In this document: positions 1 to 9,300 of the stretch, in pieces
Position numbering within the stretch: position 1 is the stretch's first letter
Layout of the letters: each line of letters starts with the position of its first letter
From: a virus
IMG/VR virus record: IMGVR_UViG_3300023172_001913
Span: 1 to 20,916 of that record
Strand: one strand, 5' to 3'
DNA length: 20,916 bases
Notes under the pieces: model-generated
Seen by the model: the letters and a program-made list of their open reading frames with translations, nothing else
Database searches by the model: none
What the model was told of the DNA's origin: nothing
Program-made: the position numbers and the translations under genes

Positions 1-1
1 G

Positions 2-235
2 GTTGATGCACGTATTCGCGAAAGACTAGCGACATTAACGTATTGTGATGAGGACGGGTTCTGGATTGATAGTGATCTAGATAAGTTGAGTCCTCAATAT
101 TATATAAATCATTCACACGACCCGAATGTTGCCTATAATAAGGACACGGGTAAACTCTACGCTATTAAGGACATTCCTGCTGACGTAGAACTAACGGATT
201 ATTATTTCCCAGGAGAAAGAGATTGGCGTATTTAA
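2..235 (+). CDS. SET-domain-like protein, C-terminal part (5' end outside window)
   Basis: The open frame enters from the left edge and ends at TAA 233-235, giving 77 visible residues. Two adjacent signatures of the SET protein-lysine methyltransferase fold are readable. One is NHSHDPNV (codons from 107), which matches the family's NHSCxPN motif with His in place of Cys. The other is ELTDYY (188-205), which matches the ELxxDY motif that closes the active site in SET enzymes. Between them, KLYAIKDIPADVE fits the usual strand and turn before ELxxDY. SET enzymes transfer a methyl group from S-adenosylmethionine to lysine side chains. The target here is unknown and could be a host or a virion protein. 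The N-terminal SAM-binding part and the start are not in view, so activity cannot be judged. The end of the gene overlaps the next start by 13 nt, which suggests coupled translation. I am fairly sure of the fold and unsure of catalysis. Confidence 0.75.
   Translation, partial: VDARIRERLATLTYCDEDGFWIDSDLDKLSPQYYINHSHDPNVAYNKDTGKLYAIKDIPADVELTDYYFPGERDWRI
211..215 (+). promoter_or_regulatory. Ribosome binding site that selects a TTG start
   Basis: AGGAG lies inside the end of the SET-like gene, 7 nt before the TTG at 223. The next in-frame ATG (265) has no purine-rich sequence upstream. The site therefore favours the TTG start and a 13-nt overlap between the two genes. Confidence 0.6.
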
Positions 236-858
236 ATCACAGTCTCCCCGACTGGTCTTGTTACATGCGTAATGAGTTCTTGTTTAATCACAAGAAAGGT
301 CATGGAGAAGTAACGAAATGCGATGTACACAGTGTTGCGAGTATTGAGAAACGAGTGCCTTTGTTTGAGGCATTCTTAGAGAATGGTGTAAACTGGACTA
401 GAAGACCTCTACATGCCTTCTGCTGGCGTCCTGACGCAGAGATAGAACCTCTAGAGGACATTATGTACTGGGACTGCTTCTCGCCCTATGTGGACGTTCA
501 GAGGCGTCATCGTCTTGCTAATCTGGATGCACAATTAATTCGTCCAGATGGCAAGAAAGTCTTGGGAACGTATATGTTTACTCTGGATTGGTCGTGGGAG
601 AACAAGGGTGTCCCAGACTTAAACTTTTCTGAGACACCTGAGCATAAATGTGCTCACTTGTTTAAGGTAGAGACTGGCAACTACTATGCATATCCAAACA
701 ATCGTATCATTTGGTATGATAATGCATGGGTATTCAATAGAATTGAAAAGAACCCTGGTTATGAAATTGATCTGACTGTTTATTCAGTTGAGAACAAACG
801 TAAACTTGAAACATCGGATCATTACATGTACGAGATTAAAAACCTAGATACTAAGTAA
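223..858 (+). CDS. Conserved-looking phage protein of unknown function, 211 aa
   Basis: I do not recognise this protein. It is rich in aromatic residues, especially Trp and Tyr (for example WSWEN, IIWYDNAWVF, HAFCWRPDAE), has no signal peptide or membrane segment, and looks like a compact soluble domain. I chose the TTG start because AGGAG sits 7 nt upstream; the alternative ATG at 265 would remove 14 residues and has no visible ribosome binding site. The gene overlaps the 3' end of the SET-like gene by 13 nt in another frame, so the two are probably translated together and may share a role. It lies 11 nt before the next small gene and upstream of the baseplate block. It does not resemble what I recall of T4 gp53 or gp5, which sit near gene 6 in T4. 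It could be a minor structural or assembly protein or an accessory protein, and the sequence does not decide this. Confidence 0.8.
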   Translation: MAYLNHSLPDWSCYMRNEFLFNHKKGHGEVTKCDVHSVASIEKRVPLFEAFLENGVNWTRRPLHAFCWRPDAEIEPLEDIMYWDCFSPYVDVQRRHRLANLDAQLIRPDGKKVLGTYMFTLDWSWENKGVPDLNFSETPEHKCAHLFKVETGNYYAYPNNRIIWYDNAWVFNRIEKNPGYEIDLTVYSVENKRKLETSDHYMYEIKNLDTK

Positions 859-859
859 C

Positions 860-865
860 GGAGGA
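860..865 (+). promoter_or_regulatory. Strong Shine-Dalgarno of the 74-aa gene
   Basis: GGAGGA is close to the ideal anti-16S complement and lies 4 nt before the ATG at 870. It stands out because the large structural genes downstream start without a clear Shine-Dalgarno. Confidence 0.7.
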
Positions 866-869
866 AACG

Positions 870-1094
870 ATGGGCAACTCACCAGTAGATAAAGGTCAAA
901 ATTTTATTGATGAGGGTATGACTCTCATCACTGAGACTGATAGCGATAGACTGCTAGACGCCGCTGCAAGGCAACGTAGAGCAAAAAGGAAGGAGGAACT
1001 ATATCCACTTCCCGAGAACCGTCTTGAGCGTCCTTGCGGGGGTGCAGGTGGTTTTGATGATTTTGTAGAACGCTGGACCGAAGACACTAAATAA
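870..1094 (+). CDS. Small charged protein of unknown function, 74 aa
   Basis: A short frame starts at ATG 870 after a strong GGAGGA site and stops at TAA 1092-1094. The product has an acidic N-terminal half, then a basic helical stretch (AARQRRAKRKEEL, about residues 31-43), then a glycine turn (CGGAGG) and a short acidic, aromatic tail (FDDFVERWTED). The charge pattern would suit a small adaptor that binds nucleic acid or protein, but no family is recognised. It sits 11 nt after the 211-aa gene and 22 nt before gene 25, all on the same strand, so it is probably co-transcribed with them. The good ribosome binding site and tight spacing argue that it is a real gene. An antisense frame of similar size over the same DNA has no such support. 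Confidence 0.75.
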   Translation: MGNSPVDKGQNFIDEGMTLITETDSDRLLDAAARQRRAKRKEELYPLPENRLERPCGGAGGFDDFVERWTEDTK

Positions 1095-1116
1095 CTAGTG
1101 ACTTCGTGTACTCTAG

Positions 1117-1512
1117 ATGGCAACGTCAGATATCTCATTTAGAGATGTAAACATTTCTTTTAAGAAGCATCCAGTAACGGACGATGTTGTCGTTGCCAAG
1201 GATGCTGCTGCCATCAAACAAGCGATTGGTAATTTATTATTAACAAACCGAGGCGAGCGTATGTTCAAACCAGACTATGGTTCGGACTTGCGCCGCTTTT
1301 TGTTTGAACCAATGTCGCCAATTACTGCTGGTCAGATTACACAAAGTGTTAGATATACTATTAGTACATTTGAACCAAGGGTCCAACTGCTAACAACTGA
1401 AACAAATCCAAATTATGATGACAATGGATTTGATGTTGAGATTACGTACAAGATTCTAGGTTCCGATATTCCACCCGTTGCTGTAGAGTTCTTCCTGTCT
1501 AGGACGAGATAA
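1117..1512 (+). CDS. 25: Baseplate wedge protein gp25
   Basis: This 131-residue protein matches the gp25/GPW family, whose members are about this size (T4 gp25 is about 132 aa). Family landmarks include the central helix and turn NLLLTNRGERMFKPDYGSDL (residues 39-58), followed by RRFLFEP. The EPR motif (86-88) is conserved in gp25-like proteins, including type VI secretion TssE. In T4, gp25 joins gp6 and gp7 in the core bundle of the wedge and contacts the first sheath ring, so it helps to start sheath assembly. The ATG at 1117 is directly preceded by an in-frame TAG (1114-1116), so the start cannot lie further upstream. No clear Shine-Dalgarno is visible. The stop overlaps the gene 6 start as TAATG, a typical translational coupling arrangement. 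In T4, gene 25 is not next to gene 6; here the partners are adjacent. Confidence 0.95.
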   Translation: MATSDISFRDVNISFKKHPVTDDVVVAKDAAAIKQAIGNLLLTNRGERMFKPDYGSDLRRFLFEPMSPITAGQITQSVRYTISTFEPRVQLLTTETNPNYDDNGFDVEITYKILGSDIPPVAVEFFLSRTR

Positions 1513-3317
1513 TGCCATATACCCAGTTAAACAATCTAGATTTCCTCCAAATCAAGAATGCTCTCAAAGATTACATGAGAGCTCAGTCGGATTTTACTGA
1601 CTATGATTTTGAGTCATCTGCTCTAAGTCAGTTGCTGGACGTACTGGCGTATAACACATATTACACCGCATTCAACACTAATATGGTGGTGAATGAGTTG
1701 TTTTTGGATTCTGCAACGTTGCGTGACAATGTTGTTTCTCTTGCTAAACAACTTGGATATACACCAAAGTCAATTACCGCTCCAAAGGCAAATATTTCGT
1801 TCAACGTAACTTTTACTGGAAATTCCGCACCCACATCTGTTACTATCAAGAAAGGAACGGGTTTTATCACAAATTATGATAATTCGCTATACAATTATAT
1901 TTTGAGGGAAGATAAGACGTTCCCCGTCGTAAATGGAGTTGCTTCAATAACAAATATTGATATTTACGAAGGGTCTATTGTTGAATCAAATACCGTTGTT
2001 AATTCCTCTTTAAAGAATCAGAAGTATACCATTGCAAACCCCTCAGCTGATCTAAGCACGTTGAAGGTTAAAATTTTTGATTCAACCACTTCAACTACTT
2101 ATCAAGAGTATAAGAGATCTGACAGTATTTTAGATATTGGTGCGGAAGACAAAGTATTTTTCGTCAGTGAAATTGAAGACGAAAGGTATGAATTGTTTTT
2201 TGGTGATGGTGTACTGGGAAGAAAGCTTTCAAATGGTGAAGTAGTCCAAATTAGTTATATCCAAACCAGTGGAGCGGAAACCAATGGAGCAAAGTCTTTT
2301 ACTTTTAGTGCTAGACTTCAAGATGAGAATAATGCAAATATAGGAATTCCTTTTGGAGTAAGTTCTATTGTTGTTAACAGTGTTGCTACTGGTGGTGCCA
2401 ATATTGAAAGTATTGAAAAAATCAAATTCAATGCCCCTAAGTTCTATAGTTCTCAGAACAGAGCAGTAACAGCAAATGACTATGCGGCAATTGTAAGAAA
2501 CATATATCCATCAGTTGGCGACATCATTGTGTTTGGTGGTGAGGATCAAGAACCTCCTGCATATGGTAAGGTATTCATTGCTATTAAACCGACTGAAGCA
2601 GCATCCTTGTCATCATACACAAAGAATGAATTATCAACAGAACTTAGAAAGTATACAGTTGCGTCTGTAAAACCAGAGTTTATTGATCCATCAATTTTGT
2701 ATATTGAACTCAATAGTAAGATCTACTTTGATGGCACGAAGACAAACATGATACCAACACAGGTTTCAGATAACGCAGCAAAGTCCGTTCAAGAGTATTT
2801 GAAGACATCTCAGACTGAGAAGTTCAACGGTAAGTTTAGATATAGCAAATTTATTGGAGTTATTGATAATAGTGATCGGTCTGTAAATTCAAATGATACG
2901 GATATCACTCTCAGAAAAGATTTTTATGCACAGATTAATGCATCGTCATATTACGAAATTTGTTACCAAAATGCATTCTTAGAAGACTGCGATGATCCTG
3001 TAGTTTCTTCTACTGGTATGACTGTGTTTGAGTATCCCACTTACACCTCATATCTAGAGGATAGGGATGGCAAAATCGTCCTATATAGACTAGATTCTTT
3101 AACTGGAGAAAAAATTCTCCTTAATGATTCTGTCGGTGATATTGATTATGCAAAAGGCGAAATCAAACTATATGATTTCACTATCTTAAAGGGTTCGTTC
3201 TCGGACAATCGCGTTGAACTGAGAGTAAAACCTGCTAACAAAGATATTGAAGTCAAGCGTGAGGTATACTTAGATGTTGATATCTCAAAGAGTACATTTG
3301 TAGCATACAAAGAGTAG
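1512..3317 (+). CDS. 6: Baseplate wedge protein gp6
   Basis: This 601-residue protein belongs to the gp6 / baseplate J-like family (T4 gp6 is about 660 aa). Gp6 dimers form the continuous ring that ties the wedges together around the central hub. The N-terminal region (about 28-85) has the typical DFESSALSQLLDVLAYNTYY stretch followed by NELFLDSATLRDNVVSLAKQLGY. The middle carries YELFFGDGVLGRKLSNGEVV (from about 226), a recurring signature of baseplate J proteins. From 308 the sequence APKFYSSQNRAVTANDYAAI begins the conserved second half. The start codon shares its A with the gp25 stop (TAATG), and AGGA at 1501-1504 could serve as a ribosome binding site. The gene ends in three consecutive TAG codons, and the next gene starts directly after them in the same frame. 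Confidence 0.95.
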   Translation: MPYTQLNNLDFLQIKNALKDYMRAQSDFTDYDFESSALSQLLDVLAYNTYYTAFNTNMVVNELFLDSATLRDNVVSLAKQLGYTPKSITAPKANISFNVTFTGNSAPTSVTIKKGTGFITNYDNSLYNYILREDKTFPVVNGVASITNIDIYEGSIVESNTVVNSSLKNQKYTIANPSADLSTLKVKIFDSTTSTTYQEYKRSDSILDIGAEDKVFFVSEIEDERYELFFGDGVLGRKLSNGEVVQISYIQTSGAETNGAKSFTFSARLQDENNANIGIPFGVSSIVVNSVATGGANIESIEKIKFNAPKFYSSQNRAVTANDYAAIVRNIYPSVGDIIVFGGEDQEPPAYGKVFIAIKPTEAASLSSYTKNELSTELRKYTVASVKPEFIDPSILYIELNSKIYFDGTKTNMIPTQVSDNAAKSVQEYLKTSQTEKFNGKFRYSKFIGVIDNSDRSVNSNDTDITLRKDFYAQINASSYYEICYQNAFLEDCDDPVVSSTGMTVFEYPTYTSYLEDRDGKIVLYRLDSLTGEKILLNDSVGDIDYAKGEIKLYDFTILKGSFSDNRVELRVKPANKDIEVKREVYLDVDISKSTFVAYKE

Positions 3318-3323
3318 TAGTAG
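3315..3323 (+). other. Three consecutive in-frame TAG stop codons
   Basis: The end of gene 6 reads GAG TAG TAG TAG ATG. The ATG at 3324 begins the giant gene in the same reading frame as gene 6 (604 codons from the gene 6 ATG). All the other complete reading frames that I call end in TAA or TGA, so these are the only terminal TAG codons. The arrangement could be a fail-safe stop between two in-frame genes or a remnant of a triplet expansion. Confidence 0.9.
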
Positions 3324-6300
3324 ATGTTGAAAACTGCTAAAAAAATCTCATTTCTAGTTGAGTCTCAGTTACCCGACTTCATCAATGAAGAGTACGAACT
3401 TTTTACAAAGTTTGTCAAAAAATATTATGAGCAACTAGAATTACAAGGACAACCACTTGATATTATCACGAACCTTGAGACGTATCGTGATATTGATTTT
3501 TATGAGAAAAATATTCTCAAGCAGTCTACTACATTGATTGGTAGTCTCAGTGCGTCTGCTACTACAATTACAGTTGATGATGCATCCTCCTTCCCAAAGA
3601 ACGGAGGATATATTAAAATTGATGATGAGATCTGTTTCTATACTGAAAGAACGGATACTCAATTTTTAGAAGTAAGTCGTGGTGTGAGTGGTAATACAAA
3701 ACTTGGCGACTTATATACAGAAAGCACATTTGTTACCACACAAGCAGCAACTCATGTAAATGGATCTACTGTACAGAATATCAGTAATCTATTTTTATAT
3801 GCATTAGTAAAAAGTTTTGAGAAGCAGTATCTTGCTGATTTCCCAGAAGCATATTTAAAAGAGGGAGTTGACAAGAGAACTCTAATTAAGAATATTTCAT
3901 CATTCTATCAGGCTAAGGGAACTGATAGGTCTATTCAGTTCCTATTCAAATGTTTGATTAAGGATGATCCAGAACCAGAAATTGCATATCCTAGAGATTC
4001 AACACTAAAAGGTTCTGAATCTACGTGGATTCAGGTTTATGCATTAAAAGCAAAGGTCGTTTCTGGTAATCCAGAAGATCTTGTCGGTAAGTCTATTACA
4101 CAAAATACGGCAGAGGGGTTTGCATCTGCTGTTGTTGATAATGTAAAGTTTGCTGGTACATATGATGGCGAAGATCTATATGACATCATTTTGGCAGAAC
4201 AAACTGTCAATGGGACATTCTCCATCGCAGCAAGAACCAAACTAACAAAAGAAGTAACTGCATCAACTACTATTGGTGATAGAATTGATGTCTTTTCAAC
4301 TCTTGGTTGGTCAAAGCAAGGAGAGTTTAAACTTGACGACGAAACTATCAAGTTTGAAGAGAAGAATGTAAATCAATTTGTAATTAAAAGTAGAACAGGT
4401 ACTGGTGTTCATCCTGTTGGCACTGCTGTTACATATGGTGCGAATGTTTCTGGTAATAGCGTAAGTCTGTTGGTATTTGGTATTCTTTATAATGTTAACA
4501 ATATTTCAGACTATCCACACTCTTCTACTGGCGATTTAGTAGATATTTCGGAAGCAGGATTTCTCACTGACGATGTAAAGATCTTTGATGCTCAGAATAA
4601 TCTGAGATGGATTACGACTGGTTCAACACCAGGATCTTCAAATCATGGATCGGTAACCAGTCAAATTTCAAATCTAAACTCAAACGTATCTGCAATTTTT
4701 GAAGATGGCGAAGGATACTATATCGCATCTTCTGGATTCCCATCACATGACATTATTAAGGCAGGACTAACTATCCCAACAGATCTTCAGGATCAAAAAC
4801 TTCTGAAGATTATTAGAAAGAATCCAATCTCTACAACTGAAGTATATGAGACAAAGTATAGAGATATTGGTATTGCAACTAATGGAATTCCATTTCTAGG
4901 ATACAAAGATGAAGAGGTGGTATTAAACGGACCTCTGCAAACTATTACAGTATCTAATAGAGGAACTGGTTATCGCAAAGAACCATTTGTTCTCGTTGAT
5001 GGAGTAGCAAATTTAGCAAGAACTAAACTTGCAGGTCAGGTTGTTGAGTCTGTGGTTATTGACACCCCTGGCAACTACACCACAACTCCTACTATTGAGA
5101 TCATTTCAGGAAGAAATGCTGAAGCAACTGCTGTTGTTACAAATGGTGAAATTACCAGTATTACCGTTGACAATCCAGGTGAATTTTATTCATCGCCACC
5201 AGAAGTATTGATTTCTGACCGAGCAGGAAAAGGAAGATTTGCTGATTACACTGCAACTATTGATTCTTCTGGAGCAATCACAGGATTTGTCAAAAATAAT
5301 GGAGGAAACCTCTATACTCAAGAAAATGTCTCCGTTCAGATCATTGCAGTAGGATCTGGTGCGACTGCAACTGCAAAAATTAGAGAGTGGAGAAAAGATC
5401 GTTATTACAAAAACTTATCTAATCTTGATTCCGAGAACGGATACTTCCTGCAGAATTTTGTAAGTTCTCGTGGCAAGGGATATGCTTATTACGCATCACC
5501 ATCTACATTAAGAGCGAATGATAATGGATCCTCTCACTCTCCTATTCTTGGATTTGCTTATGATGGCAATCCCATTTATGGTCCTTATGGTTTTGAGAAT
5601 GCTGTAAATTCTCAGAGTGCTGTTGTAAGAATGACCAGCAGCTACTACAGAAATACTTCTCGTTCAACTGGTCCAGTTGTCGCGACATATCCAATTGGAA
5701 CATTTATTGACGACTACACTTATGTTGACGGATCTGGAACACTAGATCAGAACAACGGAAGATTCTGCGTAACTCCAGAATTTCCAAATGGAACATATGC
5801 ATACTTCATGACTGTAGATGCATCCAATGTTCCTGTTTTTCCATATATTTTAGGTCTCAACTATTATTCATTACCCGTTGATTCAAACTATAATTCGGAA
5901 ATTTCTCAAAATGATATTCCTCTGAGAGCAAAGAGATTGAGGACTTCTGATATTGATAGCAACGGAGACCTTGCTCTTGCGCGAATCAATGATGTAAAGA
6001 GAGGAAGTGTATCTTCTGCGTCAATTACTAGAAGTACCTCCAGTTTTTCAGTTGGATCCAAACTCGTTATTGATAATAGACAAACTGAAGGATCTGGGTG
6101 TGCTGGAGAAGTAGAATCAGTCAAGGGACGCCAAGTAACTGCAATTGAGTCTCAAGACAATAAGTGTCTGTATATTGAACTTGTACGGGATGCATACCTA
6201 TTTGATGGCGATACCATTATTCAGTCTGGAACGGGAGCAACAGGTGAAATTGTCGGCAATGTATTCACATCAAACAAACTAGCACTAAGAAGCATCACAG

Positions 6301-9300
6301 GATCTTTTAGTTCTGGAGATGTGTTCTCATCTACGACTCTCGTTCTATCACTAATTCTTGATAAAAACTCTTCATACACTAAGGGTGCTACCTTATCTCT
6401 GTCTGATGGTGTAAATGCTCCTGTGGCAACTGGAGAGATCCTAGAGACCACCACAGATCAGAATACGGTCAAAGTAAAAGTTCTCACAGGAACTTTTGTG
6501 GCAGATGACACATTGTTCTTGACAAGTTCTGATTTAATCAATACAACTGGTTCGGTAGTCGTATCTTTAACCCCACTGAGCAAAGATCTTCCGATTTTCA
6601 AAATTACTGATAATGTAGCACTACTATCAACTTCAGACTCACATGGTGTTGCAGTAGGAGAAAAAATTAATGTTGACATCAATCCCGATGATTCAACCAC
6701 TACAACAACATATTATGTAAGAAGCAGAATTTATCAAGAAGTAGTCTTCAAAAACCCAGGCGTAGACAGGGTTCTCAGCGACACTGGCGTTGGTAGAGTT
6801 GCAATTCTAAATGGTGGTGAAGATTATACGCCAAACACTTATACTGGTATTGCACTTTCTGGTGGAACTGGAACTGGCGCTGAAGCAACCATTGTGGTTT
6901 CCTCAACAGGTTCTGTTTCCAGTATTACTATCACTAATAAAGGATCTGGATACTCTAAGTTTGATTTGCTTACTGTTGGAGATTCTGCATTAAGCAAAAC
7001 TGATTCCACAACACCAAAACTTCAGGTAAGTGTTGATCATGCTGGTTTCTCTATTCAGAACGCAGTATTGAATGTTGATAGTGCGATTGGTATTACGGTC
7101 AACGATTTCCTACAAGTAAATAATGAGATCGTAAAAGTTATTAATAGAACCAACAATGCTCTAACTGTAGAAAGAGCGCAGAAAGGAACTGTTGCTGTAG
7201 ATCATTTTAATGGTGCCGTCGTTTCTATTTACGATCCTGGATATAATTTAACTGCTGGTTATCACATTGGAACAACTAGCAAAGATCCATATGTATTCTC
7301 ATATGATCCAACTACTCAGAAAGCAGTCTTTGTATACGACTACGCAGAGTCTTTGTCGTCTATTGCAAAATTAGGTTTGGGTTCGGTTTTCTTTGATCAA
7401 AGTGCGGATCAGAGATTAGTTGAAATTGAAAGCGTTACAGAACCAGATTTATACTTTGAGTTCTCTTCTGATAACGTAACTTTTGAAAGAAATAAAGTTA
7501 TAGACATCAAAAAGTATTACAAGTATAATTTTGATGTTTCTCACTCTTCCATGAGTACCGTTAACTTTGATTTCTCTCCAAGCATCAATTTGAATGTTCT
7601 GGCGCTAGAGAAAACTGATTCAGCAAACATTGTTGATTTGAAGATTGGATTTGGAGCAAGAATTTCAACCAATCAATATACTCAAAAGAAAGATGTTCCA
7701 TTTACAAAGTATTTTTACTTTGATAGAAATGGTAAGGTAAACTCAGAGAGGTCTTATGTAAATGTAATTAATGATCCTCTGCAAGGAGATAAGACTGCAT
7801 TGTACGTGACTGACAACAGAGTCATGTACGAAACTGGAATTGCGGCACCTCATGACGGCAGTGGAACGATCACCTACATTTCAAAATCTATTTTCTCAAT
7901 CGGTGAAATTAATTCTGTTAAAGTTACTAATATTGGACGAGATTACATCAAAATTCCTCTAGTAACTGGCATTGTCCCATCTTCTTCTTACTTGGCACAA
8001 GCAGAGGCGTCTGTAGAGTCTGGAAGACTAGTTGGGGTATCTGTTACTAAGTCAGGATCAAATTACTCAAAACCAATTGCTGTAGTTGAAGGAAATGCAA
8101 AACTATCAACTATTGTAGATGGCGGTAAAGTTACTGGTATCATCATTGATGATCAAGGTTCTGGATATACTACTGCTCCTACCATTACTGTAATTGAGTC
8201 TGATCTTGATTGTTACATCAATACCCAGGAGATTGGTGTTCCTACCAGTGTTAAAGTAATTAATAATGGCGGATCTTTCCATAACGATAAAACTCTGTCT
8301 TCAACATTTAGATCAAATTACGTACTAACTCTATCCAATTTTGAACTAGATGCTTTTGCAATCGGAGAAACTATTGTCCAAAGATCTGGATCTACCGAGA
8401 TTGCGAGAGCAAGAGTTGCTTCTTGGAGAAAGGGATCCAATCTATTGATTGTAGATAGAATCCGTGGAATCTTTAGAACAGGTCAAGATATTATCGGTCT
8501 TGCTCGCAATAAAACTGCAAGACTTGAGTCATTAAACTATACAGAATTTAATGCTGATATCAAATCATATTATGACAACCAAGGATACTTCCAGTCAGAT
8601 CTAGGAAAGGTCAGTGATTCTAATCAAAGGATTACAGATTCTTACTACTACCAAGATTATTCATACTTGGTTAAGTCTAAGACTCCTATTGATACTTGGA
8701 GAGCACTGATCAAAAAAACCAGTCATCCAGCGGGATTCCAGGTATTTGGTGAAGTTCTAGTTGAGTCATCTTCTAATGTAAAGATGAGTCCACAGAGCAC
8801 AACCAAAACGACCAGCATTGTTCAGTTATGGGATCCTGATGTCAACACTGTCAAGGTAATTAGCACTAAGAAAAAAGTAACTCAAAGCATTGCACTCGTC
8901 AAGAGTATTGAGGTTGAAAGAGGTATTGGTTCAGTAGCTTTAGACTCATTCAATACAAGTGAGATTAGAGCAAAAGAGGTATTCTTAAATGCTTCATTTG
9001 ATGGTGGATTTACCGATAAAGGAAATCTAGAGGGAACTACAACATTTAATTTAGTTGATTCTGATGGAAACTCTGTAGTTCCATACAATGAGCAATCATT
9101 GACTATTACACTAGATGGTATTTTGCAAGAACCTCGCATTGCATATACGGTTTCAAATAACAGAATTACATTTGCAGAACCTCCTCTAGGACCATCGGTT
9201 AAAGATGGTCAGACAGCTCCAGGAGTCAAGTTCTATGGAAGATTATTTGAGTTTAAAACTGATACCCTAAACGGACAATACCTCAAGAAGATTAGAAATA

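Noticed and set aside
103-110. TATAAATC, seven of eight bases of a late promoter box
   Set aside because: It lies within the SET-like coding region, is imperfect, and AT-rich DNA gives such matches by chance; a weak promoter for the downstream small genes cannot be excluded.
991-997. Internal AGGAGGA in the 74-aa gene
   Set aside because: No start codon follows at a useful distance; it simply encodes Lys-Glu-Glu codons.
896-1138. 80-residue open frame on the minus strand over the 74-aa gene
   Set aside because: It is antisense to a gene with a strong ribosome binding site, has no supporting site of its own, and reads as low-complexity Ser/Arg sequence.
3339-3345. A7 run near the start of the giant gene as a possible frameshift site
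   Set aside because: The main frame is open for 3,305 codons and no downstream stimulating structure was seen; a shift would soon hit stops. A second A7 near 8713 was dismissed on the same grounds.
4037-4351. 104-residue minus-strand frame inside the giant gene
   Set aside because: It is a shadow of the coding strand; no family is recognised and the plus-strand protein is clearly the real product. The other minus-strand frames in 3441-20804 were dismissed likewise.
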